From assembly GCF_002844535.1 (NCBI RefSeq), contig NZ_PJNH01000003.1, positions 469,128-533,127 of the forward strand: 64,000 nucleotides of DNA, in the 5' to 3' direction. Below, piece after piece: positions 8,847 to 18,559 of this stretch; position 1 is the first letter of the stretch, and each line of letters begins with the position of its first letter. The stretch is from Halalkalibacillus sediminis. Lineage in GTDB: Bacteria; Bacillota; Bacilli; Bacillales; Alkalibacillaceae. The notes under the pieces were generated by a model. That model saw only the letters and a list, made by a program, of their open reading frames with translations. It made no database searches and was not told the DNA's origin. A program made the position numbers and the translations under genes.

Positions 8847-9617
8847 ATGATTGTCCAAGAGTACGATAAATATTTTATAATGATTGACCAACATGAACAC
8901 GCATTAATAAGCGGGGAGTTCGCCAAAAGGTGGGGAAGTCAATATTTCATCGGTGAAGATCGACGTTCTCAAGTAGAACTCGCCATTGCTGAACATGATC
9001 GGGCGTGGATTCCTCTTGACCAGAGCCCTAGTTGGAATGATGAAAAGGATGCCCCTCACTCTTTTATGGATTACCCTACTGAGCCTAAAGTGATCTATTA
9101 CGAAAAAGGTATAGACATTGTTCAAAAAGAATCGCTTTATGCAGGGCTTTTATCAAGTAAGCATTACTTATCATTCTTTGACCACCATTCGACAGATCCC
9201 ATTATTTCTCGATTTATTTCCCGGGAAATAGACAGACAAAATCGATTGATTCCGGAAATAGGCGAAATTGATCAAAAAGAAATGCATTTTCATTTTCAAT
9301 TACTACAATTCTGTGATGATCTTTCGTTATATCTTTGTCTCAATGAACCAGGGGTAGATAAAGCCGATGAAAACAAAATGTTCAAAGATGGATTTCGACA
9401 AACCTTCGATAAGATTGATTCAAAAATAATTGCTAATTGGAAATCCGAAGAAGTTGTCTTAGTGGATCCTTTCCCTTTTGATGAACCATTTGAAGTGAGC
9501 CTTCCTTACCGTAAAGTATTTAAAAGTGATATAAATTCATTTGGCTTACAAGAAGCTTTTGAACAAAGCAAGGTAGAACATTTGAATATTCGCATAGAAC
9601 AAGCAAAACCTGAATGA
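8847..9617 (+). CDS. DUF3891 family protein
   Basis: A 256-residue soluble protein that I assign to DUF3891, a family of unknown function. Candidate metal-binding residues recall an HD-phosphohydrolase spacing: His50-Asp51 in AEHDRAW, His113/His114 in FFDHHSTD and Asp157/Asp158 in FCDDLSL. That resemblance is only suggestive. The start ATG follows GAAGGAAGGG. The gene stands alone, with a cloverleaf-like repeat upstream and a perfect palindromic terminator overlapping its stop codon. No B. subtilis counterpart sits at this place. Confidence 0.7.
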   Translation: MIVQEYDKYFIMIDQHEHALISGEFAKRWGSQYFIGEDRRSQVELAIAEHDRAWIPLDQSPSWNDEKDAPHSFMDYPTEPKVIYYEKGIDIVQKESLYAGLLSSKHYLSFFDHHSTDPIISRFISREIDRQNRLIPEIGEIDQKEMHFHFQLLQFCDDLSLYLCLNEPGVDKADENKMFKDGFRQTFDKIDSKIIANWKSEEVVLVDPFPFDEPFEVSLPYRKVFKSDINSFGLQEAFEQSKVEHLNIRIEQAKPE

Positions 9618-9641
9618 TCAGCTGATCATTCAGGTTTTTTA
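9610..9641 (+). terminator. Palindromic terminator of the DUF3891 gene
   Basis: A perfect 26-nt palindrome centred on AGCT (arms CCTGAATGATC/GATCATTCAGG) is followed by TTTTTT. The stop codon lies inside the left arm. Confidence 0.88.
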
Positions 9642-9656
9642 ACATTCATATAGGGG

Positions 9657-9806
9657 ACTCTAACGATTAATTTTAGTTATCTAACACCTAGATTGAAAAA
9701 TCTACGACTCAGATTCAGTTATCTAACATTCAGATTGGATAATCTATCACTTAATGCCCGAAATCTAACAGTCAGAACGAGAAATCTATCATTCACTTGT
9801 AAATGA
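9657..9806. repeat. 21-bp-period tandem array A
   Basis: Seven units carry CTA at 9661, 9682, 9703, 9724, 9745, 9766 and 9787, every interval exactly 21 bp. The consensus is roughly gaaaTCTAaCa-tCAGAttg. Units differ at many positions but the phase is perfect. No credible reading frame spans it. It occupies the space between the DUF3891 terminator and the 3' end of yaaH. Confidence 0.85.
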
Positions 9807-9837
9807 ATAGAATACTAGAGTGGTATCTTGGCTCAAG

Positions 9838-11121
9838 CTACCTTAGTTTTTCGATATCGAACTCATTATCTAAGAGCACCCAATTTTGAGGGAAAGCTAA
9901 GCCGAGTTTCCAGTAACTGATTCCTTTCAGATTTAATTCCCTAATTAAATCAAACTTCGCTTGGATGGAACGTGCATCTTCAAACCAAACTTCATGTTGG
10001 TTCCCATCCTCATCCCAGTAGTTGAAGTAAGGGGCTTGCGCTTCCTCGTCATATTCAATGGACTGGTTATTTTCTCTTGCGATCTGGATCGCCCTATTAG
10101 GACTGATCGCTTTCGCAAATTCTCCGCCGGGTTCATAAGGTAATGTCCAATCATACCCATATAAATTTTGACCAAGTAAGATTTTCTCAGCAGGCATTTC
10201 TGTTAATGCGTAATTCACAACATCTCTCACAGGTCCTATTGGTGACACGGCCATAGGTGGGCCTCCGCTATAGCCCCATTCGTACGTCATTAACACAACG
10301 AAATCTACTATTTCTCCGTGCGCCCCATAATCGTGAGCTTCGTACCATTGTCCCTGCTGATCTGCCCTGTTTTTTGGAGCTAATGCCGTCGATATCAACA
10401 AATCATTTTCAGATAAACGCTGCTTAGCTTTTCTGAGGAATTGGTTGTAATCTTCCACATTTTCACCGGGTAAAAATTCGAAATCGAAATGTATGTCTTG
10501 AAATCCAATCTCTTGAGCAATACGTATGATTTCATCAAGTAATTTGTCTTGAACAGCTTCGTCTGTTACGATGATTCTTCCTAATTCATCGCTGAACCCA
10601 TCTTCTTCTAAATTGGTTATGACCATCATTAAAGCTGTACGATTATTAGCTGCAATCGTAGGGAAATCATCCAGAGGCGGAGGGTTCAGTGTCCCGTCGC
10701 GATTAACCCGGTAACTAAAAGGGGCTAAGTAAGTAAGTGAGCCAGCTCGAGCTCTTGCAGACTGAATCAATGTTTCACTTACAGGGTCACTAGTAGGTTC
10801 TATATATGCGTTGGATGTAATGGTGCGGGGTTCAGGAGTCGGGATTTGGAGTCTCTGACCCACTTGTAGAGGCGTGTTCAAATCTAAATTGTTAAATTGA
10901 GCTAATTCTTCGTATGAAATATTGAATTTTTTCGAGATAGAATAGAAGCTATCTCCCGATTGTACTGTATAATAGTCGGTAGGGATGACTAACGCTTGAC
11001 CAATAACTAAGTCTTCTGGTTGATCGAGACCATTCAATGCTACTAGTTGATCAACTGTTGTCTGATACCTATTGGCGAGTGAGTAAATGGAGTCACCTCG
11101 TTGTACCACATGTATAACCAT
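9838..11121 (-). CDS. yaaH: Spore peptidoglycan hydrolase, LysM-GH18
   Basis: Cortex-lytic N-acetylglucosaminidase of the YaaH/SleL type, acting on spore peptidoglycan during germination. The 427-residue product equals B. subtilis YaaH in length. Two LysM domains (about 2-47 and 50-94) precede a GH18 barrel (about 110-427). The GH18 active site is DIHFDFE, with Glu215 as the general acid. There is no signal peptide, as usual for this coat-associated protein. The start follows AGAAAGGAG; further-upstream in-frame starts would overlap tadA and add residues absent from the family. A sigma-E promoter lies upstream. Confidence 0.92.
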   Translation of the reverse strand: MVIHVVQRGDSIYSLANRYQTTVDQLVALNGLDQPEDLVIGQALVIPTDYYTVQSGDSFYSISKKFNISYEELAQFNNLDLNTPLQVGQRLQIPTPEPRTITSNAYIEPTSDPVSETLIQSARARAGSLTYLAPFSYRVNRDGTLNPPPLDDFPTIAANNRTALMMVITNLEEDGFSDELGRIIVTDEAVQDKLLDEIIRIAQEIGFQDIHFDFEFLPGENVEDYNQFLRKAKQRLSENDLLISTALAPKNRADQQGQWYEAHDYGAHGEIVDFVVLMTYEWGYSGGPPMAVSPIGPVRDVVNYALTEMPAEKILLGQNLYGYDWTLPYEPGGEFAKAISPNRAIQIARENNQSIEYDEEAQAPYFNYWDEDGNQHEVWFEDARSIQAKFDLIRELNLKGISYWKLGLAFPQNWVLLDNEFDIEKLR

Positions 11122-11153
11122 TGTTGGGCTCCTTTCTAAAGCATTCTCTAACC

Positions 11154-11182
11154 ACTGTATGTTGTTCTTTAAATAGATATGA
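11154..11182 (-). promoter_or_regulatory. Sigma-E promoter of yaaH
   Basis: On the minus strand TCATATC, 14 nt, then CATACAGT. This fits the mother-cell sigma-E pattern (KMATATT, N14-15, CATACA-T). The predicted start is about 25 nt before the yaaH ATG. yaaH is sigma-E dependent in B. subtilis. Confidence 0.72.
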
Positions 11183-11665
<483 letters not shown>

Positions 11666-11692
11666 GTAGCAAAATTTACTACTGTTTCAGCA

Positions 11693-11721
11693 TTGCATTT
11701 TTCATAAAAAAATTATATACT
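11693..11721 (+). promoter_or_regulatory. Sigma-A promoter of the SRP RNA
   Basis: TTGCAT, 17 nt, TATACT. The predicted transcript would start near 11728, about 37 nt before the mature RNA, which implies 5' processing. A GCGC-tcaaatt-GCGC hairpin lies in that leader. Confidence 0.6.
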
Positions 11722-11764
11722 TGTAAATGCGCTCAAATTGCGCAAAACATTTTTATATCTAAAC

Positions 11765-12040
11765 TCTTGCCGTGCTAGGTGGGGAATTAGCGGTGCCCTG
11801 TACCCACAATCCGCTACAGTGGGACTGAATCCCTGTCCGAGGTGAAGGCATCTTAAGGTCTGCCGTAAGAGCGTAGTGTTGACGTCCGGGTCCTGTGCAA
11901 CGGGAACCCGTGAACCCTGTCAGGTCCGGAAGGAAGCAGCAGTAAGCGGTCATTCTTGTGTGTCGCAGGGTCACCTGGACCGAGCTACAAACTTACGTAA
12001 CGCTTATGGATGTCTCCATCAACGATAGGTGCACGGCGTA
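11765..12040 (+). ncRNA. scr: Signal recognition particle RNA (long Bacillus type)
   Basis: About 276 nt, starting TCTTGCCGTGCTA and ending GTGCACGGCGTAC, with both ends complementary. The conserved SRP loop GTCAGGTCCGGAAGGAAGCA is present at about 11919-11938, and GGGTCCTGTGCAACGGGAA lies in the domain IV arm. The length and Alu-domain-like ends are those of B. subtilis scRNA rather than the short enterobacterial 4.5S RNA. It scaffolds Ffh for co-translational membrane targeting. Its position between tadA and dnaX is conserved. Confidence 0.95.
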
Positions 12041-12052
12041 CATATGCACACA

Positions 12053-12087
12053 AAACTCATCTTTTTAAAAAGGTGAGTTTTTATTTT
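12053..12087 (+). terminator. SRP RNA terminator
   Basis: AAACTCAtCTTTTT and AAAAAGGTGAGTTT form a stem followed by TTATTTT. Confidence 0.8.
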
Positions 12088-12184
12088 ATACTTTTAAGAA
12101 TGTTTAACATTGTTAAAGGAATAAAGTATGTGAAAAACTAAGGCTTTTGCCATTAGGACTCGGCGAGAAGCCAAATTTTTCTCA
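12088..12184 (+). repeat. Cloverleaf-like 95-bp repeat, copy 3
   Basis: Begins ATACTTTTAAGAATG, contains GTTAAAGGAATAAAGTAT and ends CTCGGCGAGAAGCCAAATTTTTCTCA. It abuts the SRP RNA terminator and lies just upstream of the dnaX promoter region. Confidence 0.82.
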
Positions 12185-12258
12185 TTGTCTTTTTCTTTTT
12201 GGAATTAGGGTTTTAAATGAGTTATAATTGAGAAGAAACTTAAAAGGAGTTCGTGTCT

Positions 12259-13953
12259 ATGGCTTATCAAGCGCTATATCGCGTGTGGCGGCCACAACGC
12301 TTTCAAGACGTGGTTGGTCAACAACATATTACTCGTACGCTACAAAATGCGATGGCCCAATCGAAGGTGGCGCATGCTTATTTGTTTTCTGGTCCAAGAG
12401 GGACAGGAAAGACTAGTGCTGCGAAAATCTTTGCCAAAGCCATCAACTGTGAACATGCTCCTGTTAAGGAACCTTGTGGCGAGTGTAAAGCCTGCCAAGG
12501 GATTCAAGACGGCTCCATATCAGATATGATTGAAATTGACGCGGCTTCAAATAATGGGGTAGAAGATATTCGGGAGATTCGCGACAAAGTAAAATACGCT
12601 CCGACTGCAGTAAGTTATAAAGTTTATATTATAGATGAAGTACATATGCTTTCCACGGGTGCGTTCAATGCTTTGCTGAAAACATTAGAGGAGCCTCCGA
12701 AACATGTGATTTTTATCTTGGCTACTACAGAACCTCACAAGATTCCACTCACGATCATTTCAAGGTGTCAGCGTTTTGATTTCAAAAGGATTTCTCAACA
12801 AGTGATCGTGGATCGCATGGCTTATATTCTCGAGGAAGAAAACTTTTCATATGAAAAAAATGCTTTGATTCATATAGGCTTAGTTGCTGAGGGTGGAATG
12901 AGAGACGCTTTAAGTTTGCTCGATCAATCGATTGCTTTCAGCGATGATGATTACATCGATATGGAAGATGTGCTAGCTGTAACAGGGTCGATCGCACAAG
13001 AAAACTTGCTTAAAATGGTAGAAGCTTTAGTTGGTAATGATGCGAAAGAAGCTTTATCAATTTTGGATAATAGCATGCAAGATGGGAAAGATCCTGGTCG
13101 TTTCGTTTACGATCTAATCTATCTCCTTAGAGACCTTTTTATGTATAATAGTGCTGAAGGAATGGAAGATGTCATGGTAAGAGCCATCCCTGATGATTCT
13201 TTCAAGGAACATGCTTCGAAAATTTCTTCTCAGTGGTTGGAAAAAGCAATTGCTTTACTGAATGAGACTCAACAAGATATGAAGTGGACGAATAGCCCGA
13301 AAGTGTTGCTTGAAATCGCGTTACTCAACTTACAAGAAATTAATGTGATTCAAGAACCAAAGGGAACTTCAGAAGCTTCCCCAGAGTTGCTTGATGAAAT
13401 CAATAAACTGAAAGCTGAACTGAAACAACTGAAAGATGAAGGGGTTCAGCCTAAAGAACAAGTGCAACAACAAACACCAAGCAAACGACCGCAACCTCAA
13501 CGGGGCAATCGTTATAAGGTGCCTTATGAGAAAGTCAGATACACTTTATCTGAAGCCACGAAAGAAGGGCTTCAAGGTGTGAAAAAGAATTGGGCAGCCT
13601 TCATGGATGGGTTAAGAAAATCAAGCCCTCCAGCACATGCCAAATTAGTGGATAGTACACCACGGGCAGCATCTTCTCAGTCGTTGATACTCTCTTTCAA
13701 GTATGAAATCCACTGTTCACTAGTATTGGAAAATCAGGAGATGATTGAATCAGCACTTGCTCAATATACGGGCACGAAGTTGACAATCATTCCAGTTCCA
13801 GACTCTGAATGGCAAACCATACGCGAAGACTATTTAAATAATCAATCATCTGCTGAACAAGATGAAGCTGAGCAACCTCAAGAGGAAGATGAACTTGTTA
13901 GCGAGGCCAGAAAATTAGTTGGCGATGATTTATTAGAAATTAAGGATTCCTAA
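12259..13953 (+). CDS. dnaX: DNA polymerase III subunit tau/gamma
   Basis: ATPase subunit of the clamp loader, which loads the sliding clamp and couples polymerases at the fork. The 564-residue product has Walker A GPRGTGKT (45-52), a zinc module with Cys64, Cys73, Cys76 and Cys79, and the DEVH box at 126-129. The C-terminal part from about residue 370 is polar and low in similarity, as usual for tau. ATG 12259 is chosen over GTG 12253 because AAAGGAG lies 9 nt before it. A TATAAT at 12223-12228 is a possible -10 box. It leads the dnaX-ebfC-recR operon. Confidence 0.96.
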   Translation: MAYQALYRVWRPQRFQDVVGQQHITRTLQNAMAQSKVAHAYLFSGPRGTGKTSAAKIFAKAINCEHAPVKEPCGECKACQGIQDGSISDMIEIDAASNNGVEDIREIRDKVKYAPTAVSYKVYIIDEVHMLSTGAFNALLKTLEEPPKHVIFILATTEPHKIPLTIISRCQRFDFKRISQQVIVDRMAYILEEENFSYEKNALIHIGLVAEGGMRDALSLLDQSIAFSDDDYIDMEDVLAVTGSIAQENLLKMVEALVGNDAKEALSILDNSMQDGKDPGRFVYDLIYLLRDLFMYNSAEGMEDVMVRAIPDDSFKEHASKISSQWLEKAIALLNETQQDMKWTNSPKVLLEIALLNLQEINVIQEPKGTSEASPELLDEINKLKAELKQLKDEGVQPKEQVQQQTPSKRPQPQRGNRYKVPYEKVRYTLSEATKEGLQGVKKNWAAFMDGLRKSSPPAHAKLVDSTPRAASSQSLILSFKYEIHCSLVLENQEMIESALAQYTGTKLTIIPVPDSEWQTIREDYLNNQSSAEQDEAEQPQEEDELVSEARKLVGDDLLEIKDS

Positions 13954-13969
13954 GGAGGAAAAACAAATA

Positions 13970-14293
13970 ATGAAAGGCGGAATGGGAAACATGAATAACA
14001 TGATGAAACAAATGCAGAAAATGCAAAAGAAAATGATGAAAGCTCAAGAGGAGCTTCATGAAATGTCGTTTGAAGCAACTGCTGGAGGCGGCATGGTCAA
14101 AGTCGTTGCTAACGGAAAGAAAGAAATCACGGATGTTGAAATCAACGAAGAAGTTGTTGATCCTGATGATGTTGATATGCTACAAGATTTGATTATTGCA
14201 GCAACTAACGAAGTGTTACAACAAGTGGAAACTACAACTAACGAGAAAATGGGAGAATTCACGAAGGGTATGAATATGCCTGGAATGTTCTAG
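13970..14293 (+). CDS. ebfC: Nucleoid-associated protein, YbaB/EbfC family
   Basis: Small DNA-binding protein of 107 residues (B. subtilis YaaK) that binds the nucleoid as a dimer. The Met/Lys/Gln-rich N-terminal helix (about 5-35) is followed by the [19 protein letters not shown] core typical of the family. It lies 16 nt after dnaX with AAGGAGGAAAA as ribosome site and 12 nt before recR. The dnaX-ebfC-recR order is widespread and suggests a shared role in replication or recombination, though the exact function is not settled. Confidence 0.93.
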   Translation: MKGGMGNMNNMMKQMQKMQKKMMKAQEELHEMSFEATAGGGMVKVVANGKKEITDVEINEEVVDPDDVDMLQDLIIAATNEVLQQVETTTNEKMGEFTKGMNMPGMF

Positions 14294-14305
14294 GAGGCAT
14301 ACATC

Positions 14306-14902
14306 ATGTATTATCCAGAACCAATTTCGAAATTGATTGACAGTTTCACAAAATTGCCGGGTATAGGACCGAAAACGGCCAGCCGCCTGGCTTTTTTTGT
14401 GTTGAATATGAAAGAAGATGACGTGCTGGACTTTGCAAAAGCTTTAGTTAATGCAAAACGCGAGCTTACGCATTGTTCAGTGTGTGGTCATATTACTGAT
14501 AAAGATCCTTGCAGTATCTGTACGGACACTAACAGGGATGGATCGCTCATTTGTGTCGTCCAAGATCCTAAAGACGTCATTGCCATGGAGAAGATGAAGG
14601 ACTTTAAAGGGAAATACCACGTCCTTCACGGTGCTATATCTCCGATGGACGGGATAGGACCAGAGGATATCAATGTGTCCAGTTTGATTGAGCGTTTGAA
14701 AGATGAAGAAGTAGAAGAATTGATTGTTGCGACGAATCCGAATGTCGAGGGCGAAGCAACTGCTATGTATATTTCAAGACTAGTTAAACCTGCTGGCATC
14801 AAGACGACGAGAATCGCTCATGGCTTACCTGTAGGTGGAGACTTGGAGTATGCAGATGAAGTGACTCTATCGAAAGCTCTTGAGGGTAGACGCGACTTAT
14901 AA
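14306..14902 (+). CDS. recR: Recombination mediator protein RecR
   Basis: Works with RecF and RecO to load RecA at single-strand gaps. The 198-residue product has an N-terminal helix-hairpin-helix (about 11-40), a four-cysteine zinc site (Cys57, Cys60, Cys69, Cys72) and a Toprim domain (about 80-175). It ends the dnaX operon. In B. subtilis yaaL lies between recR and bofA; here the gap to bofA is only 74 nt and yaaL is absent. Confidence 0.96.
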   Translation: MYYPEPISKLIDSFTKLPGIGPKTASRLAFFVLNMKEDDVLDFAKALVNAKRELTHCSVCGHITDKDPCSICTDTNRDGSLICVVQDPKDVIAMEKMKDFKGKYHVLHGAISPMDGIGPEDINVSSLIERLKDEEVEELIVATNPNVEGEATAMYISRLVKPAGIKTTRIAHGLPVGGDLEYADEVTLSKALEGRRDL

Positions 14903-14976
14903 ATTCCTTTTCCTATGTTCTATTGATATTAAAGGCAACATATATTATTGATAGGACAAGCGAAAGGGGAATTGTA

Positions 14977-15243
14977 ATGGATCCACTTATAATAGCATTA
15001 GCTTTTTTTGCTGGAATCATTTTGCTTTTATTTTTCGGGCCACCATTGAAAATGATGCAGTGGACTTCTAGAGGAGTAATAAAAGTTGTAATCGGAGCGT
15101 TACTAATATTTTTTGTCAATGTGTTTGGAGCAATGTTCGGTCTGCATATTCCAATCAATTTGGTTACCTCGATCGTAGTTGGGTTTCTAGGAAACTTCGG
15201 TTTGGGATCATTAGTAGCGATTCATTTATTCATTCTTCCATAG
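14977..15243 (+). CDS. bofA: Pro-sigma-K processing inhibitor BofA
   Basis: Integral membrane inhibitor that holds the SpoIVFB protease inactive until the forespore signal releases sigma-K in the mother cell. The 88-residue product has the family length, with hydrophobic helices at about 3-22, 33-55 and 58-85 and the conserved C-terminal GNFGLGSLVAIH segment. GAAAGGGGAATTGTA precedes ATG 14977. An upstream in-frame start would add residues not found in the family. Confidence 0.92.
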   Translation: MDPLIIALAFFAGIILLLFFGPPLKMMQWTSRGVIKVVIGALLIFFVNVFGAMFGLHIPINLVTSIVVGFLGNFGLGSLVAIHLFILP

Positions 15244-15259
15244 AAATCTATAAATCTTA

Positions 15260-15290
15260 TGTATAAACCTTGTTCCACCTGTCCATACTA
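15260..15290 (+). promoter_or_regulatory. Forespore (sigma-F/G) promoter of csfB
   Basis: TGTATA, 18 nt, CATACTA. This is the sigma-G/F pattern TGNATA-N17/18-CATACTA. The csfB ribosome site begins 7 nt after the -10 box, so the transcript would have an almost absent leader. Confidence 0.65.
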
Positions 15291-15309
15291 GAGGATGGAG
15301 GTGGAGAGA

Positions 15310-15498
15310 ATGGCTAACAAATCTATGAAACAATGTAATATTTGTGAGGATGTAACGTCAGAAGGGTTTTATTTATTTCTTACTTTCATTTGCTCGAAAT
15401 GTGAACAAGAAATGGTGCATACATCGCCCGAAGAGGAAAAATACCAATACTTCATTGATCGATTGAAATCCAATAGAATACAGGAAATGTTGATGTAA
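15310..15498 (+). CDS. csfB: Anti-sigma-G factor CsfB (Gin)
   Basis: A 62-residue zinc-binding protein that inhibits sigma-G early in the forespore. Two CxxC pairs (Cys9/Cys12 and Cys28/Cys31) form the zinc ribbon. ATG 15310 is chosen because GGAGGTGG at 15297 lies 5 nt before it; an upstream ATG overlaps that site. Its place between bofA and yaaO is the B. subtilis arrangement. A forespore-type promoter lies directly upstream and a terminator directly downstream, so it is monocistronic. Confidence 0.88.
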   Translation: MANKSMKQCNICEDVTSEGFYLFLTFICSKCEQEMVHTSPEEEKYQYFIDRLKSNRIQEMLM

Positions 15499-15499
15499 T

Positions 15500-15527
15500 G
15501 AAGCTGAAGCCCAGCTTCTTTTTTTTC
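15500..15527 (+). terminator. csfB terminator
   Basis: GAAGCTG-aagcc-CAGCTTC followed by eight T residues. Confidence 0.9.
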
Positions 15528-15586
15528 GTATTCTAATCTTTATATAGTAATATGAAAAGATAGACTGCATTAGGAGAGATCATACT

Positions 15587-17029
15587 ATGAATCAATCGAA
15601 AGCCCCTTTGTTCGAAGCTATAAGTAAGCATGCTAATAGAAACCCGATCTCATTCCATGTTCCAGGACACAAAAATGGTGAGTTATTCTCAGACCACCAT
15701 CATTTGAATGAGTTTCTGAAATACGATTTAACCGAACTCCCAGAATTGGACGACCTACATCAACCAGAAGGCGTTATTCGAGAAGCGGAACAGTTAGCAG
15801 CGGATTTTTATGGTGTTGATCGTACATTTTTTCTGGTGAACGGAACTACTGTGGGAAATTTGGCTATGATTATGAGCAGCTGTACCAAAGGGTCTAAAGT
15901 TCTTGTACAAAGAAATAGCCACAAGTCGGTCATGCATGGGCTCGAATTAGCAGGGTGCCAACCTATCTTCTTTTCACCACTGTTTGATCGTGAAACGGGA
16001 AGGTATTCCGATGTAGATTCAAATTCGATTTGTGATCTGATTAAAGAAACCCAGGACCTAGAGGCTGTGATCTTAACGTACCCTGATTATTTCGGGAGCA
16101 CGTATGACTTAACCGAAATCATTCAGGTTGCTCACTCAAAAGATATTCCAGTTCTGATTGATGAAGCGCATGGGGCCCATTTTAAGTGGGGCGCACCTTT
16201 TCCAAAATCGGCGATTGATCTTGGGGCAGATGTGGTTGTCCATTCAGCTCACAAATCTCTACCAGCCATGACGATGGGTTCTAACTTACATATATGTTCA
16301 GATAGAGTGTCCGAACAAAAAACCAAGATGTATCTTCAAATGCTCCAATCAAGCAGCCCTTCGTATCCGATTATGGCTTCTTTGGATTTATCAAGAAAAT
16401 ATCTAGCTGAACTTACTCCCAAAATAGTTTCTCACACTATTCAAAGGCTGGATCAGTGTAGGGAGATACTAAGCAGTGTCCCCAACTTCACGGTTCAACC
16501 AATAAGAGAGACGATAGACGATCCGTTAAAAATAACGATTTCTTCCGATACCGTTAATCTTCAACAGATGATGGAAGTCTTTCATGAACAAGGTATTTAC
16601 CCAGAAATGATTGAGAACAATCAGTTGTTGCTCATTGGAGGGTTGAACGTATCTGATGAAGCGGTTCATCGAATGGAGTCTGTGAAGAATTTAGTAGAAT
16701 CGGTAACATTCGATCCAATACATGATAAAATGAACGACAGAGATATGTATGCATATAAAGTTGAAGTCTTTGAGTATAGTTTTCATGAACTTCAACAAAT
16801 GAATACTCATAGAGTTGAATGGAAAAATGCATGTGGAAATATTTCTGCTGAAACCGTTACTCCTTATCCACCAGGAATACCCGTCTTGATGAAGGGTGAG
16901 AGGATAACGGAAAAACATGTGCAATTCATATTAAGTTCATTAAAAGAGAATCGTTATATTCAATATACGGGTGAAAACTTATCGAAGGGCATCCAGGTTT
17001 TTGCCGATAGAAAGGGTTTAGTCAGGTGA
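15587..17029 (+). CDS. yaaO: Orn/Lys/Arg decarboxylase family protein YaaO
   Basis: PLP-dependent amino acid decarboxylase of the SpeA/YaaO type, 480 residues. The PLP lysine is Lys223 in the family motif SAHKSLPAM, preceded by DEAHGAHF. The C-terminal domain (about 360-480) has the conserved [10 protein letters not shown] segment. The substrate of YaaO is not settled; arginine, lysine or a related amino acid are possible. The start has a weak GGAGAG site. The stop codon overlaps the tmk start, so the two are co-translated. Confidence 0.85.
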   Translation: MNQSKAPLFEAISKHANRNPISFHVPGHKNGELFSDHHHLNEFLKYDLTELPELDDLHQPEGVIREAEQLAADFYGVDRTFFLVNGTTVGNLAMIMSSCTKGSKVLVQRNSHKSVMHGLELAGCQPIFFSPLFDRETGRYSDVDSNSICDLIKETQDLEAVILTYPDYFGSTYDLTEIIQVAHSKDIPVLIDEAHGAHFKWGAPFPKSAIDLGADVVVHSAHKSLPAMTMGSNLHICSDRVSEQKTKMYLQMLQSSSPSYPIMASLDLSRKYLAELTPKIVSHTIQRLDQCREILSSVPNFTVQPIRETIDDPLKITISSDTVNLQQMMEVFHEQGIYPEMIENNQLLLIGGLNVSDEAVHRMESVKNLVESVTFDPIHDKMNDRDMYAYKVEVFEYSFHELQQMNTHRVEWKNACGNISAETVTPYPPGIPVLMKGERITEKHVQFILSSLKENRYIQYTGENLSKGIQVFADRKGLVR

Positions 17030-17664
17030 GTGGATTATTTATAACATTTGAAGGCGGAGAAGGTGCAGGAAAAACAAGCGCCTTATCCTACATATATGAA
17101 GTTCTGATTAATAAAGGATATGATGTTGTTCAAACGCGTGAACCAGGTGGTATAGAAATTTCCGAAAAGATAAGGGAAGTTATTTTAAATAAAAACCATA
17201 CAGCAATGGACGGGCGCACTGAAGCATTATTGTATGCTGCTGCTCGCCGTCAGCATTTGGTTGAAAGGGTAATCCCAGCCTTGAACGAAGGGAAAATCGT
17301 CCTTTGTGATCGGTTTGTCGACAGTAGTTTAGCTTACCAAGGCTACGCGCGAGGCCTAGGGATTGATGAAGTGTTCACAATCAATCAGTTTGCTATAGAG
17401 AATTGTATGCCTGATGCGACAATCCTTTTTGAACTCGATCCCAAAATAGGTTTAGAAAGAATCGCTGCCAATAAAGGGCGAGAACAGAATAGGCTAGATT
17501 TAGAAAAGATAACATTTCATCAGAAAGTATATGAAGCTTATTCCATGCTTAAAAAGAGATTTCCTGAACGAATCCATTCAATTGATGCGAACGAGAGTCA
17601 GGCGAATGTCCAGGAAGCATGCTTAAATAAAGTGCTTTCCTTTTTAGAAGATCACAAAAAATGA
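17026..17664 (+). CDS. tmk: Thymidylate kinase
   Basis: Phosphorylates dTMP to dTDP for DNA synthesis. The 212-residue product has the P-loop GGEGAGKT (about 10-17) and the DRFVDSS motif with Asp95/Arg96. The lid region carries RGLGIDEV and REQNRLD. The GTG start lies inside the yaaO stop (GTGA) with AAAGGG 9 nt upstream. The order yaaO-tmk-yaaQ-yaaR-holB is the B. subtilis order. Confidence 0.95.
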   Translation: MSGLFITFEGGEGAGKTSALSYIYEVLINKGYDVVQTREPGGIEISEKIREVILNKNHTAMDGRTEALLYAAARRQHLVERVIPALNEGKIVLCDRFVDSSLAYQGYARGLGIDEVFTINQFAIENCMPDATILFELDPKIGLERIAANKGREQNRLDLEKITFHQKVYEAYSMLKKRFPERIHSIDANESQANVQEACLNKVLSFLEDHKK

Positions 17665-17702
17665 CGCCCACTTTTGTGAAAAATTCTGCTTTTTACTGCT
17701 AA

Positions 17703-18083
<381 letters not shown>

Positions 18084-18104
18084 TAACGGAGGGGGCGATT
18101 GGTT

Positions 18105-18545
18105 ATGAAAATCGGTCAAGATTTACGTTCAAAAGTGGAACCGACAAAAAAGAATATTTCTAGCCGATCGACTTCTGTGAAATCCTTTCAACAGGTAGTG
18201 GGCCAAGAAACCCAGAAGATGAAGGAAAGTGAGATGGACCGGCTCTTATCACAGATCTCTGATCAAGGTGAGAAATTAGCTGAATACAGAACCTTTAAAG
18301 ATCTAGCTAAATATAAAAAGCTTGTGCGCCAGTTCATACAAGAAGCTGTCCAATATGGGCTAGAGTTAGAGCAAACTAGAAGTTGGAATGCCAGCGGGAA
18401 TAATCGTAAATTGACCTTAGTCAAAACGATTGATGAAAAATTAGTCCAGCTGACAGATGATATATTGGATCAAGAAAAGAAGTCTATTGACATCCTTGAT
18501 GTAATCGGAGAAATTAAGGGAATGTTGATGAATATGTATGCTTAG
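18105..18545 (+). CDS. yaaR: YaaR family protein (DUF327)
   Basis: A 146-residue, mostly helical, soluble protein, the same length as B. subtilis YaaR, of unknown function. Charged helices dominate, for example RTFKDLAKYKKLVRQFIQEA at about 65-84. ATG 18105 has GGAGGGGG 9 nt upstream; the preceding TTG is too close. It sits between darA and holB. No catalytic motif is visible. Confidence 0.85.
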   Translation: MKIGQDLRSKVEPTKKNISSRSTSVKSFQQVVGQETQKMKESEMDRLLSQISDQGEKLAEYRTFKDLAKYKKLVRQFIQEAVQYGLELEQTRSWNASGNNRKLTLVKTIDEKLVQLTDDILDQEKKSIDILDVIGEIKGMLMNMYA

Positions 18546-18559
18546 TTAGGATGACACGC

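Noticed and set aside
9657..9806. CRISPR array
   Set aside because: Units are contiguous 21-mers without spacers, vary in sequence, and no cas gene is present.
11759..11974. Minus-strand frame over the SRP RNA
   Set aside because: The DNA is the structured SRP RNA; the frame is a shadow.
12243..12261. GTG 12253 as the dnaX start
   Set aside because: Only 3 nt from the ribosome site; ATG 12259 has proper spacing and matches the family N-terminus.
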